A stretch of 32,984 bases of DNA from Acidobacteriota bacterium (GCA_030066195.1 JASJCB010000106.1:1-32984), one strand, 5' to 3'; shown: positions 15,963 to 24,388, counted from the stretch's first letter. The notes: a model not told the origin generated them from the letters alone. A program made the numbers and translations.

Positions 15963-17735
15963 ATGGCCACTGATCCAGTGCCTTTTTATTTCGTCCATCG
16001 CACCCGTTTTGGGGTTCCTAAAGACCGGGAAACTTTAGACCATTTTCGTCGTCAGTTTTCGATTTTTGAAACATTGGAAAGGGTGAAAGTCATTCAAGGA
16101 CCTGGTTTTGTCCCACAAGAGACAGACTGGTCCGAGAGAGTTGGGGAATACTTATCGAAAGCAAAAGTCATCCTGATATTTGTCAGCCCGGACGCGCTTG
16201 CAAACGAATTTTTTATCAACGAAGTCAAGATGGCAATGGACCTGGCCATTAAAGGAAAAGCGCGCCTGGCGACCATCGTGCTTCGGCCTTGTCCCTGGGA
16301 GGAACTTGGGCTTGACCGATTCCCCGTTTTACCGGAAGCAGGGATTCCCGCCAGCCAAACGGAGGACTTGGACCAGACCTGGTTGGAAATAGTCAGGTAC
16401 TTGGAACGCAACTTTTTTCCCAAAAACCGCACTAACGAGAAAAAGAAAGAGGAAAACGGCCCGGAACCCCCCTTCCAATTGTCCAAATTGAACCTGGTTA
16501 ACTTTAAGTGTTTTCGACAACTGAAACTGGATTTCGATCGTCAAGCATCCACCCTTCCGGGGAATTGGACCTGCATCGCCGGTATCAACGGCGCCGGTAA
16601 AAGTTCCGTCCTGGAAGCTATTTGTCTGGCCTTACTGGGTGATGAGGGCGCCGTTGAAATAGGTCGCGAATTCATCGGGCGAAAATGCCGCCATGCAAAC
16701 GGGCAATATCAAACGGCCGAAATCAGCCTGAGGGTGAAGCAGGGTGAAACGATCCATGAGGTTGAAGTGCCCTTGAAACCGGGTGGCATTGCAAGGGAAA
16801 AGATGCCCCCCGGGCAGCTTGGCACAGAAATGCGCGAGACATGGGAGCGGATTGCCAAAACCATGCTGGTATCCTTCGGCGCGACCCGCAATATCTCGGA
16901 GTTCCGCAAGGCTGATCACCAAACCAAAGCGCGTTTCGTTCGTCGTCAGATGACCCTTTTCGATCCCCTGGCTCAATTGGAAGATTACAAGCTCCTGTTC
17001 AACGACCTTCCTGGAGAGTCACCTCTACCCGAAATGCTTCAATCTTGTTTCGATAAAATCCTTTCACGCTTGCCGGATAGGGAAAAGGCGCCGATTCGGG
17101 TTCGCCTGACTGAAGGCCGCACCCTCTTCTTCGAGATGGACGGTGCGGAGCTTTCCATGCACGACCTGCCTGACGGCTTCCGGTCCATGGCCACATGGAT
17201 TGCCGGAGTGTGCCAAAGCTGGCTTGAAACCTATCCGGAAAAGTCCAAGGGGGCAACTACCCAAGATATAGACGGCATTGTACTGTTGGACGAAATCGAC
17301 CTACACCTACATGCGAGCCTGCAACGAATTATCGTTCCTTGCTTGCGGGCTTGTTTCCCCAAGGTCCAGTGGGTGATCACCACTCACTCGCCGTTGGTGC
17401 TTTTCAGCTTCGACAAAGCGGAAATCGTGTTACTGGATCCCTATGCGACAAACCATCAGCGCGGGTTGGATCGCCAGATTATGGGTTTTACTATTGAGCA
17501 AATGTACCAGTGGCTGTTGAATACAAAGCCCAATGCGCCCTTTATCGAGGAACAGTTGGCATTGGTAGAGGATGTGAGACAGGGAAAAGAGGTCCCCGAG
17601 GAACCTCTTACCGAAGAAGCCCTGGCCATGTTAATCAATCAGTCGCCTCACATGAGCGAGGAGCAGGTTAGAGAACAACAGAACTGGTTGGATGAAAAAA
17701 TACGCAAGCGCAAGGCCGAGAAGAGCGGTTCATGA
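15963..17735 (+). CDS. TIR domain fused to PtuA/OLD-like ATPase (Septu-type defence)
   Basis: 590 residues. Residues about 5-152 form a bacterial TIR domain: opening strand PFYFVHRT, ILIFVSPDALANEFFINEV with the candidate NADase Glu87, then TIVLRPCPWEELGL and an LPEAGIPAS-type loop, as in TIR proteins of bacterial defence loci. After a charged linker (153-170), residues 171-495 form an SMC/RecF-type ATPase: Walker A GINGAGKSS (Lys213), signature-like LPDGFRS (402-408), Walker B VLLDEID (Asp443, Glu444) and the switch histidine in ITTHSPLVL (His475). A helical, acidic tail follows. The downstream HNH gene overlaps by four bases, the PtuA-PtuB arrangement of Septu. The ATPase probably senses infection and controls the nuclease; the TIR may add NAD depletion. 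The start at 15963 is preferred because of AGG five bases upstream and TATAAT at 15905. Confidence 0.85.
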   Translation: MATDPVPFYFVHRTRFGVPKDRETLDHFRRQFSIFETLERVKVIQGPGFVPQETDWSERVGEYLSKAKVILIFVSPDALANEFFINEVKMAMDLAIKGKARLATIVLRPCPWEELGLDRFPVLPEAGIPASQTEDLDQTWLEIVRYLERNFFPKNRTNEKKKEENGPEPPFQLSKLNLVNFKCFRQLKLDFDRQASTLPGNWTCIAGINGAGKSSVLEAICLALLGDEGAVEIGREFIGRKCRHANGQYQTAEISLRVKQGETIHEVEVPLKPGGIAREKMPPGQLGTEMRETWERIAKTMLVSFGATRNISEFRKADHQTKARFVRRQMTLFDPLAQLEDYKLLFNDLPGESPLPEMLQSCFDKILSRLPDREKAPIRVRLTEGRTLFFEMDGAELSMHDLPDGFRSMATWIAGVCQSWLETYPEKSKGATTQDIDGIVLLDEIDLHLHASLQRIIVPCLRACFPKVQWVITTHSPLVLFSFDKAEIVLLDPYATNHQRGLDRQIMGFTIEQMYQWLLNTKPNAPFIEEQLALVEDVRQGKEVPEEPLTEEALAMLINQSPHMSEEQVREQQNWLDEKIRKRKAEKSGS

Positions 17736-18793
17736 GACGATTACATCGCCCGGCTTTTCAACCCCCCTCTTTGCTTTCCCGGAGTGTGGGCCGACAACTC
17801 AAGGCCCAACACCGATGGTTTATCGACAGGCAAAGCCCTCGTTCAACTATTGCCGACATCTGGAACAACGACGATGTTCGCGGCACTCTCTATGCCATGC
17901 ACGGCATTGCTTGTGCTTTTTGCCAGGATGGTTTGAACCATTGGAAACACGAATCGGAAGTCGAACATTTTCGACCTAAAAAGCGAGTGGCGGAAGCACC
18001 GGACCACGGCGGTTATTGGTGGTTGGCCTATGATTTCAGAAATATGTTTCTGAGTTGCAGTCATTGCAACAAGCATTTCAAACAAGACCATTTTCCTCTG
18101 GACGATGGATCGACACGGGCACATTTCTCCGATTATGGGAAGGAAGACCAACAGTCTCTGTTAGCCGGTCAGGCGGTTCCCCCGGCCTTACACCCCGATA
18201 ACAAAGAATCGCGGCTATCACTTGAGCCCGTTCTGGACCCGGTGGATGGTTGGCTGTCGCTGGACCCAACCAGTCCGCTTTGGCCCGTTTGCCTTACTGG
18301 GGAATTTAAGAACAACGCTGTTGCGGCAGCACGCCTCGCCATGACCAATGAGATTCTCAGATTGAATGTTCGTCCTGAATTGATTAGCAAAAGAGGTGAA
18401 ATCTACGAAGACATTCGCCGGTGGATCGATTTGGAAGATTGGGAAGCCGTCCGAGAGCGCGCCTATGCTCACCTTCCGCACGCCTGGACTGTACGGCAAA
18501 TCTGGCGGGCCCTGGATGTTGACTCCTATCATAACCATTGTCCGAAGGCGACCGATGATTGGGACGCCTGCTTGGACTGGTTTGCCAACCAGATTCTTAA
18601 AGCAATTATCGTAGAAGAATATTGCGGATCTCAGCCCGGCTTCAAAAAAGCAGTCACTCGTTTTACTCATGCATTAGCCGTTATGTGGCTTTGCCCTCTC
18701 GATGGAAATCCTACCCGCGTAGAAGAAAGATTATCCGAGCACACGATCCTGGAAGAGGTCAGGCCAACCTACGAGGCATTGAGGGTCGGATAA
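17732..18793 (+). CDS. HNH endonuclease, PtuB-like (TIGR02646-type)
   Basis: 353 residues. The HNH core spans about 58-125: CAFC (Cys61, Cys64), EVEHFRPK (78-83 with His79), GYWWLAYDFRNMFLSCSHCNK (94-114; Cys109, Cys112 and Asn113) and FPL. This order, with EHFRPK then GYxWLAYDxxN then CxxCN, is that of PtuB nucleases in Septu and retron-associated PtuAB loci. Four cysteines would hold a structural zinc, and His79 would be the general base. The protein is longer than typical PtuB (about 200-250 residues), with an extra helical C-terminal part of about 200 residues. Its ATG overlaps the stop of the ATPase gene (ATGA at 17732-17735), so the two are translated together. Function in DNA or RNA cleavage during anti-phage defence is inferred from the family. 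Confidence 0.85.
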   Translation: MRRLHRPAFQPPSLLSRSVGRQLKAQHRWFIDRQSPRSTIADIWNNDDVRGTLYAMHGIACAFCQDGLNHWKHESEVEHFRPKKRVAEAPDHGGYWWLAYDFRNMFLSCSHCNKHFKQDHFPLDDGSTRAHFSDYGKEDQQSLLAGQAVPPALHPDNKESRLSLEPVLDPVDGWLSLDPTSPLWPVCLTGEFKNNAVAAARLAMTNEILRLNVRPELISKRGEIYEDIRRWIDLEDWEAVRERAYAHLPHAWTVRQIWRALDVDSYHNHCPKATDDWDACLDWFANQILKAIIVEEYCGSQPGFKKAVTRFTHALAVMWLCPLDGNPTRVEERLSEHTILEEVRPTYEALRVG

Positions 18794-18893
18794 CTTCATG
18801 AAGCTGCCGACGAGGAAGAGCATCGATGAGTTATGTAATCAAGGTCGGAACCGGTAGGAACCACGATCGATTGACATATCGTTTCTTGGATTT

Positions 18894-19364
18894 TCACCCG
18901 CTCCGTTTGTCGAACCAACCCGTGCGTCTTTTCAGGTGTCCGTCCGGTTCCGGTTGGTTTAGCGATGATTGCGGCACGTTGCCCAATCCGGCCCGGTTTC
19001 CGGCGTGTCGATAGACGGTTACAGCGCCCTCGTCGAGGTTCAGTGTTCCTGAAGCTGAAAGGTCGGGGCGGTTATCCAAGCGATCGGGTTGACAAGATGC
19101 GAACAAGGTCACCGGTTCGGGCGTTTCATCCGGGGTGGGCAGATCCTCCGGCGAATCGATATCATGAGGCATCATCAGTAACAACAGTCCCGGGGGACAG
19201 CCGCCGCGAACATTCAGGCGGCTTTCCAACCGGGAGATCGGCAACAGGTAGGCGACCGATCGGCCGACCTGTCCGCGATAGGCGCCGCTCAGGTCGTTGC
19301 CCAAAAGATCGGTGACGATTTGGTCCGGCGTATGGTCATCCAAGGTTTCCCATTGTGTCGGCAT
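18894..19364 (-). CDS. Hypothetical protein downstream of the Asp-box propeller gene
   Basis: About 156 residues beginning MPTQWETLDDHTPDQ, with a GAGG site five bases before the ATG at 19364. The first half looks structured (GAYRGQVGRSVAYLLPIS, then PPGLLLLMMPHD). The second half is rich in Pro, Asp, Arg and Gly and may be disordered. No family was recognised. It lies 44 bases after the stop of the large beta-propeller gene and is probably in the same transcript, beyond an intervening hairpin (19380-19401). A longer frame beginning at 19427 would translate through that hairpin and lacks a ribosome site, so I did not use it. It converges with the HNH gene. Confidence 0.55.
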   Translation of the reverse strand: MPTQWETLDDHTPDQIVTDLLGNDLSGAYRGQVGRSVAYLLPISRLESRLNVRGGCPPGLLLLMMPHDIDSPEDLPTPDETPEPVTLFASCQPDRLDNRPDLSASGTLNLDEGAVTVYRHAGNRAGLGNVPQSSLNQPEPDGHLKRRTGWFDKRSG

Positions 19365-19379
19365 GGCTACCTCTATGAA

Positions 19380-19401
19380 GAGCCCGGCGGGCGCCGGGCT
19401 C
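19380..19401. other. Strong intercistronic hairpin
   Basis: GAGCCCGGC (19380-19388) and GCCGGGCTC (19393-19401) are perfect 9-base arms around GGGC. The element begins seven bases after the stop codon of the propeller gene (19409) and ends 15 bases before the next start codon. On the minus strand it is followed by TTCATAG, not a T run, so partial termination or 3'-end protection of the upstream message is more likely than full termination. Confidence 0.65.
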
Positions 19402-19408
19402 CCTGTTA

Positions 19409-21577
19409 TTATACGTCCGTTTTCCAAATACTCCGGCCGTAAGTCGCCGCGTATAGTTTTCGGGTTCCCCGATGCAGGACCAGGTCGATGACCTGGCTGT
19501 TGGGCATGTCGGTGCTCATGTTCTCCCAGGTTGCCGCCCTATTGGGGCTGAAGAACACGCCGGCATCGCTGCCCACGTAGAGATGATCGGGATTTTGAGG
19601 ATCGAACACCAGGCCCCCGTGCGGGGCGTCCGGCAGGTTGCCGCGATCGATATCCGCCCAGGATTGACCGCCGTCCAGGGAGCGGAACGCATGACGATTT
19701 CCGTAACCGCCCGTCACCGCGATTACATGGTTCGCGTCGGTGGGATGCGCGGCAATGCGAGTGATCACTTTTCCCGGCAGGGTGGCGCTGGACAGGTCGG
19801 CCGTCCAGGTATTGCCGCCGTTGGTGCTGCGGAAGAAACCGCCGTTTTCGGTACCGACATAGACCACGTCGGGATCGGCCTCCGCGATTTCGATCGCCGT
19901 GATGGAACTGCCGTCCAAAGAACCCGAAACCGGCTGCCAGGAATTGCCGCCGTTCAAGGTACGCCAAACGCGGGAGGTGCCCGAAATCAGGATTTGCGCG
20001 TTGGTCGGGTGCATGACGATGAAGCACATCCAAATGCTGCCCTTTTCCGACTGGGAGGCGGGCGGCGAGACATTCTGCCACCCGTTTTCAAAGCGGTAGA
20101 TGTTGAAATTGTAGAAGGAAGCGAACAAACGGTTTTCGAAGGTGGGATCGAAAACCATCCAGCCGCCGTCGCCGCCCAGAATCATGAAGTGGTCGTCGGC
20201 GCTGCCGGTGACGGAGATATTGGTGCCGTTGTCCTGGGTTCCGCCGCCGAAGTATTGCGCGTTGGAAGGCGCCACCGCGAGATCGTAATACATGGTGATC
20301 GCCAGGCCATTGCTGCGGTTTTGCCAGGTGCTGCCGCCGTCCGTGGAAATGTCCAGGCCGCCGTCGTTGCAATCGTAGATCAGGCCCGGATTGGAAGCCG
20401 GCATGATCAGCCGGTGGTGATCGGCGTGGGCGTATTTCGGCGTACCTCGTTGATCGGACCAGACGGTCACCTGTTCCCAGGTCTTGCCGCCGTCCTTGCT
20501 GCGGTGCAGGTCCACGCCGCCGCAGATCACGTGGTCCGGGTCCTTTGGATGGACCGCAATCGTATTGTTGTAGAACATCTGTCGTTCGTCTCTGAAATGA
20601 ATGCCGGATACATCGGCCCAATTACTGCCGCCGTTCGAGGTTTTGTAGATACCCTGCACCATTCCTTGAAAATCTACCTGGCAATACATGACATCGGGGT
20701 TCGAAGGCGCGATCGCCAATGCGCCGCGACCGAACCGGCCCTGGGTAGGCAGCCCGCGTTTCATCTGCTTCCAGGTATTGCCGCTGCTCTGGGTGCGCCA
20801 GATACCGGCCAGGAGCCCGCGATCATTGCAAACCGCGTAAACCGTACCCTGGTCTCCGGGATGGAAGACGATATCGTGGCACCAGTAATTGCCGGCTGAA
20901 ATAAAATCGTGGCGTTTCCAGGTCAAGCCGCCGTCCTTGGATTGATACAACCCGCCCGGTTCACTGTTGGAATAGCCGACCCCTCCCAACATCAGGTGAT
21001 TGCTGTCGAAGGGATCGACGGCAATGATGCCGATCCGGGTAGGTACCCCGGTCCCCTCTGAAGAGGCCAGGATATGCCAGGTCTTGCCGCCGTCGACGCT
21101 GCGATAAAGGCCCACGCCCGGGTAGGAATCCGCGGAAAGATTGGCCTCGCCGGTGCCGGCGTAGAGCAGGTCCGCGTTGTTGGGATCGATAGCAAGCGCG
21201 CCGATATTCATGCTGGCCTCGTCATGCCACTGACACATCCAGGTATTGCCGCCGTCCGGGCTGTGCCACACGCCGCCGCCCGCGGCGCCCAACCAGATAC
21301 GGTTCGCGTCGTTGGGATCGCAGACCAGGTCGGTTGTGCGTCCACCCACGTTATCGGGGCCCGCACTCTCCCACGTATGGGTCGTTTTGCGCAGCAGGTG
21401 ATCCGCCTGGCCGCGCGCTCTGGCCAGTTGCGCCACGGCCGCCTCGCGGTTGGGCCAGGCCGCGCGCATGGCAAACCATTTGGACCGTTTCTTATGATGA
21501 CTGAGCTCGGGTTGTTTCCGCCGCGTCTTCCGTTTAGGTTGCTTGGGCGGGCCGGGGGTTACCGTTTCATACGCCAT
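19409..21577 (-). CDS. Asp-box (BNR/sortilin-like) beta-propeller protein
   Basis: 722 residues. From about residue 68 on it consists of repeated blades with about ten Asp-box turns of the form S-x-D/N-G-G-x-T/S-W, such as SPDGGNTW, SVDGGKTW, SKDGGLTW, STDGGSTW, STNGGNTW and SLDGGQSW. Most are followed by a DPNNADxxYAG-like strand. This is the two-propeller layout of GH74/sortilin (VPS10)-type proteins. The acid pair of GH74 xyloglucanases cannot be confirmed by eye, so a binding role is equally possible. The N-terminal 65 residues are very basic and carry no signal peptide, which is unusual for this fold. The ATG has a perfect GGAGG site five bases upstream. A perfect TTGACA (minus, 21672-21667) lies upstream without a clear -10. 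Confidence 0.85.
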   Translation of the reverse strand: MAYETVTPGPPKQPKRKTRRKQPELSHHKKRSKWFAMRAAWPNREAAVAQLARARGQADHLLRKTTHTWESAGPDNVGGRTTDLVCDPNDANRIWLGAAGGGVWHSPDGGNTWMCQWHDEASMNIGALAIDPNNADLLYAGTGEANLSADSYPGVGLYRSVDGGKTWHILASSEGTGVPTRIGIIAVDPFDSNHLMLGGVGYSNSEPGGLYQSKDGGLTWKRHDFISAGNYWCHDIVFHPGDQGTVYAVCNDRGLLAGIWRTQSSGNTWKQMKRGLPTQGRFGRGALAIAPSNPDVMYCQVDFQGMVQGIYKTSNGGSNWADVSGIHFRDERQMFYNNTIAVHPKDPDHVICGGVDLHRSKDGGKTWEQVTVWSDQRGTPKYAHADHHRLIMPASNPGLIYDCNDGGLDISTDGGSTWQNRSNGLAITMYYDLAVAPSNAQYFGGGTQDNGTNISVTGSADDHFMILGGDGGWMVFDPTFENRLFASFYNFNIYRFENGWQNVSPPASQSEKGSIWMCFIVMHPTNAQILISGTSRVWRTLNGGNSWQPVSGSLDGSSITAIEIAEADPDVVYVGTENGGFFRSTNGGNTWTADLSSATLPGKVITRIAAHPTDANHVIAVTGGYGNRHAFRSLDGGQSWADIDRGNLPDAPHGGLVFDPQNPDHLYVGSDAGVFFSPNRAATWENMSTDMPNSQVIDLVLHRGTRKLYAATYGRSIWKTDV

Positions 21578-21814
21578 GAGCTCCTCCTTTTATCGATTGT
21601 GAACAAAACACCGGAGTTCGATTTATGTTAATGCCGATTCTTCTAATGTGGCTCCATAAAAAAGACTTGTCAAGCCGATTCGGAAGGAATCAGGTGCGCG
21701 CAAACCCGGCTTGTGACCGAGCGATGCAATGAAGGCATGAGTGTAAGGCGTTTGCGGCTGAAGAAGTGAAAGCCGGGAGGATGCAGGCGCTTTTTTAAAG
21801 AACCGGTTTTTCGT

Positions 21815-23776
21815 TTAGGAGGTAACCGGTTGAGCGCGTCGTTTGACTTTGGCTTTTTTGCTGATCGGGTGCAGCACCTTCTCCACCCGCTCGATAAGGG
21901 TTCCCACGTCCAGGCCGGCCATGGCCAGGGCTTCCACCCGCTGAGCGTGATCGACCCAGTGGTCCTCGATGGCGAAGACGGTGAGCTTCTTGGTTTCGAA
22001 ACCCAGCGCATTGGCGGCTTCCAGCACCGCGGAGCCGAATCCGCCCGCTTTGGCGTGATCTTCCAAGGTGAACAAATAGTCCTGGCGGTGGAACTCGCGG
22101 GTCAGCATGTCCTCGTCCAAAGGTTTGGCAAAACGGGCATTGACCACGGCCAGATTCAAGCCATGACGCTCGCGGATGCCGGCGGCGATATCCAGAGCCG
22201 GGTAAACCATGGCGCCGTAGGCGATCAGGCAGCCGTCCTCGCCGTCCACCAGCAGTTCGCTGCGACCCAGGACAAGCGGTGCTTGGACCGGTCGTTCCAA
22301 CGCGGGTTTCGGGGTGGCCGTCCGGGGATAGCGAATGGCGGTAGGCCCGGGATAATCCGCGGCCAGGCGCATCATGGCGCGCAATTCGGAACCGTCACGC
22401 GGGGCCATGGTCACCACATTGGGGAACATGCGGCAGTAGGCGATATCGAAAACGCCGTTGTGGGTGGCGCCGTCGGGACCCACCAGGCCGGCGCGGTCCA
22501 GACACATCATGACCGGCGCCTCGATCAAGGCCAATTCCTGGAAGATCTGGTCGATGGAGCGTTGCATGAAGGTGGAGTAGACGGCGCAGACGGGCTTTTG
22601 GCCGGCCAGCGCCAGGCCTTGCGCCATGCCGACAGCGTGTTGCTCGGACATGCCCACATCGAAACAGCGATCGGGGAATGCTTCCTGGAACTTCACCAGG
22701 CCCGTGCCTTCCAACATGGCCGCGGTAATGGTCATGACGCGCTCATCTTCACGCGCCATCTTCATGACCTCATCCAGAAACACATTGGTGTAAGCGGGTC
22801 CGCCCTGATCGCGAAACTCGCTGGGCAGGTGGGCGGTGACAGCTTTGGCGGGTTTGCCCGCGTGGTAACCCAGCCTATCTTCCTTGTAGGAGTAACCCTT
22901 GCCCTTGGTTGTGATGCAGTGCAACACCACCGGTCGTCTGAAGGTGCGGCAAGCAACCAGGGCTTCCAGCAGGGTGGGCAGGTCATGACCGTCGATGGGA
23001 CCGTAGTAGAAGTAACCCAGCGCCTCGAACAACTCGACCGGATTGGTATGGGGCAGTAAACCGTGAATGCCGGACTTGAAGCGGTCGGCAATTTCGAAGG
23101 CCAGCTTACCCACGGTTTCGTTCATCTCTTCCAGGGATTTGGTCCAGCTTTTATAGGTGCGCTTGGCCGTGCGGTAGATGGGGCCGGAACGGAGGCGGCT
23201 GAAGTATTTCATGAGCGCGCCTACGGCCGGGCCGATGCCGTGTTCGTTATCGTTGAGGATGATGATCAGGGGCAGGTTGTCAAAGGTGCCGCCGTGGTTC
23301 AGGGCTTCCAAGGCCGCGCCTTCCTGCAAACCGGCGTCGCCGATCATGGCGACTACCTTACCCTCTTCGCCGCGCGCCTTCATGCCGATGGCCATGCCGA
23401 TGGCGGTGGTCAAACTGGTGCCGCCATGGCCGGTCTTGACGCGATCATAAGGCGATTCCTTGGGATCGGGAAAACCCGACAAGCCGCCCTTTTGACGAAT
23501 GGTATTCATGGCCTCGCGCCGACCGGTAAGGATCTTGTGGGGGTAGCACTGGTGGCCCACATCCATGATCAGGTGATCCTTATCCTTGAAATCGAATAAA
23601 TAGTGCAGCGCGAGCGTTAATTCTACAACTCCCATCCCGCTGCCGATATGGCCGCCGGTAATGGAGGTGAACTCTTTGATGAACTCGCGAATCTCGGTAG
23701 CTACTTGAGGCAAATCGCCCGTGCAAAGCTGTTTGAGGTCAGCCGGACCTGAAATCGAGTCGAGAAGTTTTGTCAT
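21815..23776 (-). CDS. dxs: 1-deoxy-D-xylulose-5-phosphate synthase (divergent)
   Basis: 653-residue transketolase-type enzyme. It condenses pyruvate and glyceraldehyde 3-phosphate to DXP, the first step of the MEP isoprenoid pathway, using thiamine diphosphate. Landmarks are GGH (41-43), GHQCYPHKILTGR (74-86), the ThDP site GDA (146-148) ending at NDN (175-177), SGFPDPKESPYD (100-111) and MSEQHAVGMAQGLALAG. Canonical members read SSLGVVELT, GHSSTS and GDGA; here these are SGMGVVELT, GHGGTS and GDAGLQEG. It is therefore a divergent DXS, though the overall order and length are right. The C-terminal tail (KKAKVKRRAQPVTS) is basic. AGGGAA precedes the ATG. The FAD protein at 10050 might act on prenyl chains but is not linked. 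Confidence 0.85.
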   Translation of the reverse strand: MTKLLDSISGPADLKQLCTGDLPQVATEIREFIKEFTSITGGHIGSGMGVVELTLALHYLFDFKDKDHLIMDVGHQCYPHKILTGRREAMNTIRQKGGLSGFPDPKESPYDRVKTGHGGTSLTTAIGMAIGMKARGEEGKVVAMIGDAGLQEGAALEALNHGGTFDNLPLIIILNDNEHGIGPAVGALMKYFSRLRSGPIYRTAKRTYKSWTKSLEEMNETVGKLAFEIADRFKSGIHGLLPHTNPVELFEALGYFYYGPIDGHDLPTLLEALVACRTFRRPVVLHCITTKGKGYSYKEDRLGYHAGKPAKAVTAHLPSEFRDQGGPAYTNVFLDEVMKMAREDERVMTITAAMLEGTGLVKFQEAFPDRCFDVGMSEQHAVGMAQGLALAGQKPVCAVYSTFMQRSIDQIFQELALIEAPVMMCLDRAGLVGPDGATHNGVFDIAYCRMFPNVVTMAPRDGSELRAMMRLAADYPGPTAIRYPRTATPKPALERPVQAPLVLGRSELLVDGEDGCLIAYGAMVYPALDIAAGIRERHGLNLAVVNARFAKPLDEDMLTREFHRQDYLFTLEDHAKAGGFGSAVLEAANALGFETKKLTVFAIEDHWVDHAQRVEALAMAGLDVGTLIERVEKVLHPISKKAKVKRRAQPVTS

Positions 23777-24139
23777 GGCCGTTCCCTGAAAACTGCACGC
23801 GCCGAGGCGTGTAAACGATACATGTTACCATTTCAGACCGCTGAGACAATGAAATTCTATTCACGGCAGCGGGATCTTACCGCAACGACCTTGTTCTCGG
23901 GGCATTCGCCCGTATCAATTAGGTGAACGAAATAACGGGTGAAAGGTTTAGGGGCCCGGCGCATTCTACTCTTTTCAGCAGCCGAGATCCACTTTTTGAC
24001 ATGGGCGCCTTTTCGATCGTGTCCTGCGATTGCCGTGATCATTCGGGCCGTCAAATTCGCCTTAGTTTATGAAGCGAGGCGTCGCTGTCAAACGCGGACC
24101 GTCGCTCCTTTACACAAATTTGCCTTAGGAGAATTCCCA
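23777..24139. other. Intergenic region between divergent dxs and a small secreted protein gene
   Basis: 363 bases holding the upstream regions of both divergent genes. A TTGACA at 23996-24001 (plus) has no -10 at the right distance. CACGC/GCGTG arms occur about 25-40 bases before the dxs start. No gene is supported: an open frame from 23939 that joins the small secreted protein has no ribosome site and would bury the signal peptide. Confidence 0.4.
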
Positions 24140-24382
24140 ATGTTCCAAAAAAGCCTTTTGTTTTTTTCCTTGTCTCTCGCCCTCTGGTTCGGTGCTTCCC
24201 AATTGACCGCTCAGGCGGATGAACTGCAAATATGCGAGAACGGTTGCCTGACTTTGTACTTCGGTAATGCCGATATCTGCTGGCAGAATTCACATGACCA
24301 CTTCGAGTTGGATTGGTGTATGTACCCGCTCGAACTGGAATTGGAAGAGTGCATCAGCGATTGCTATGACCTCTACCGTTAA
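24140..24382 (+). CDS. Small secreted protein with twin CX3C motifs
   Basis: 80 residues. A clear signal peptide (MFQKSLLFFSLSLALWFGASQLTAQA, about 26 residues, with cleavage after AQA) leaves an acidic mature part of about 54 residues. It has six cysteines: CENGC, single Cys in DICWQ and DWCMY, and CISDC, giving CX3C-x-C-x-C-x-CX3C. Such a layout suggests two disulphide-stapled helices. The ATG has an AGGAG site eight bases upstream (24126-24130). A GC-rich hairpin follows at 24389-24415, so it is a single-gene unit. I recognise no family; possibilities include a bacteriocin-like peptide, an immunity or inhibitor protein, and a structural envelope peptide. Confidence 0.75.
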   Translation: MFQKSLLFFSLSLALWFGASQLTAQADELQICENGCLTLYFGNADICWQNSHDHFELDWCMYPLELELEECISDCYDLYR

Positions 24383-24388
24383 GCCGGT

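Noticed and set aside
18826..19014. 62-codon plus-strand frame after the HNH gene, preceded by GAGGAA
   Set aside because: It runs antisense into the minus-strand hypothetical gene and has no recognisable content. The ribosome-like site is weak evidence alone.
19365..19427. Longer N-terminus for the hypothetical protein at 18894-19364
   Set aside because: It would translate through a perfect 9-bp hairpin and overlap the propeller stop, while a good GAGG site precedes the ATG at 19364.
19472..20899. 475-codon plus-strand frame
   Set aside because: Antisense to the Asp-box propeller gene; the repetitive Val/Ala/Arg pattern mirrors the repeats on the other strand.
21830..23059. 409-codon plus-strand frame
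   Set aside because: Antisense to dxs, rich in His/Gln/Gly, with no recognisable motif or ribosome site.
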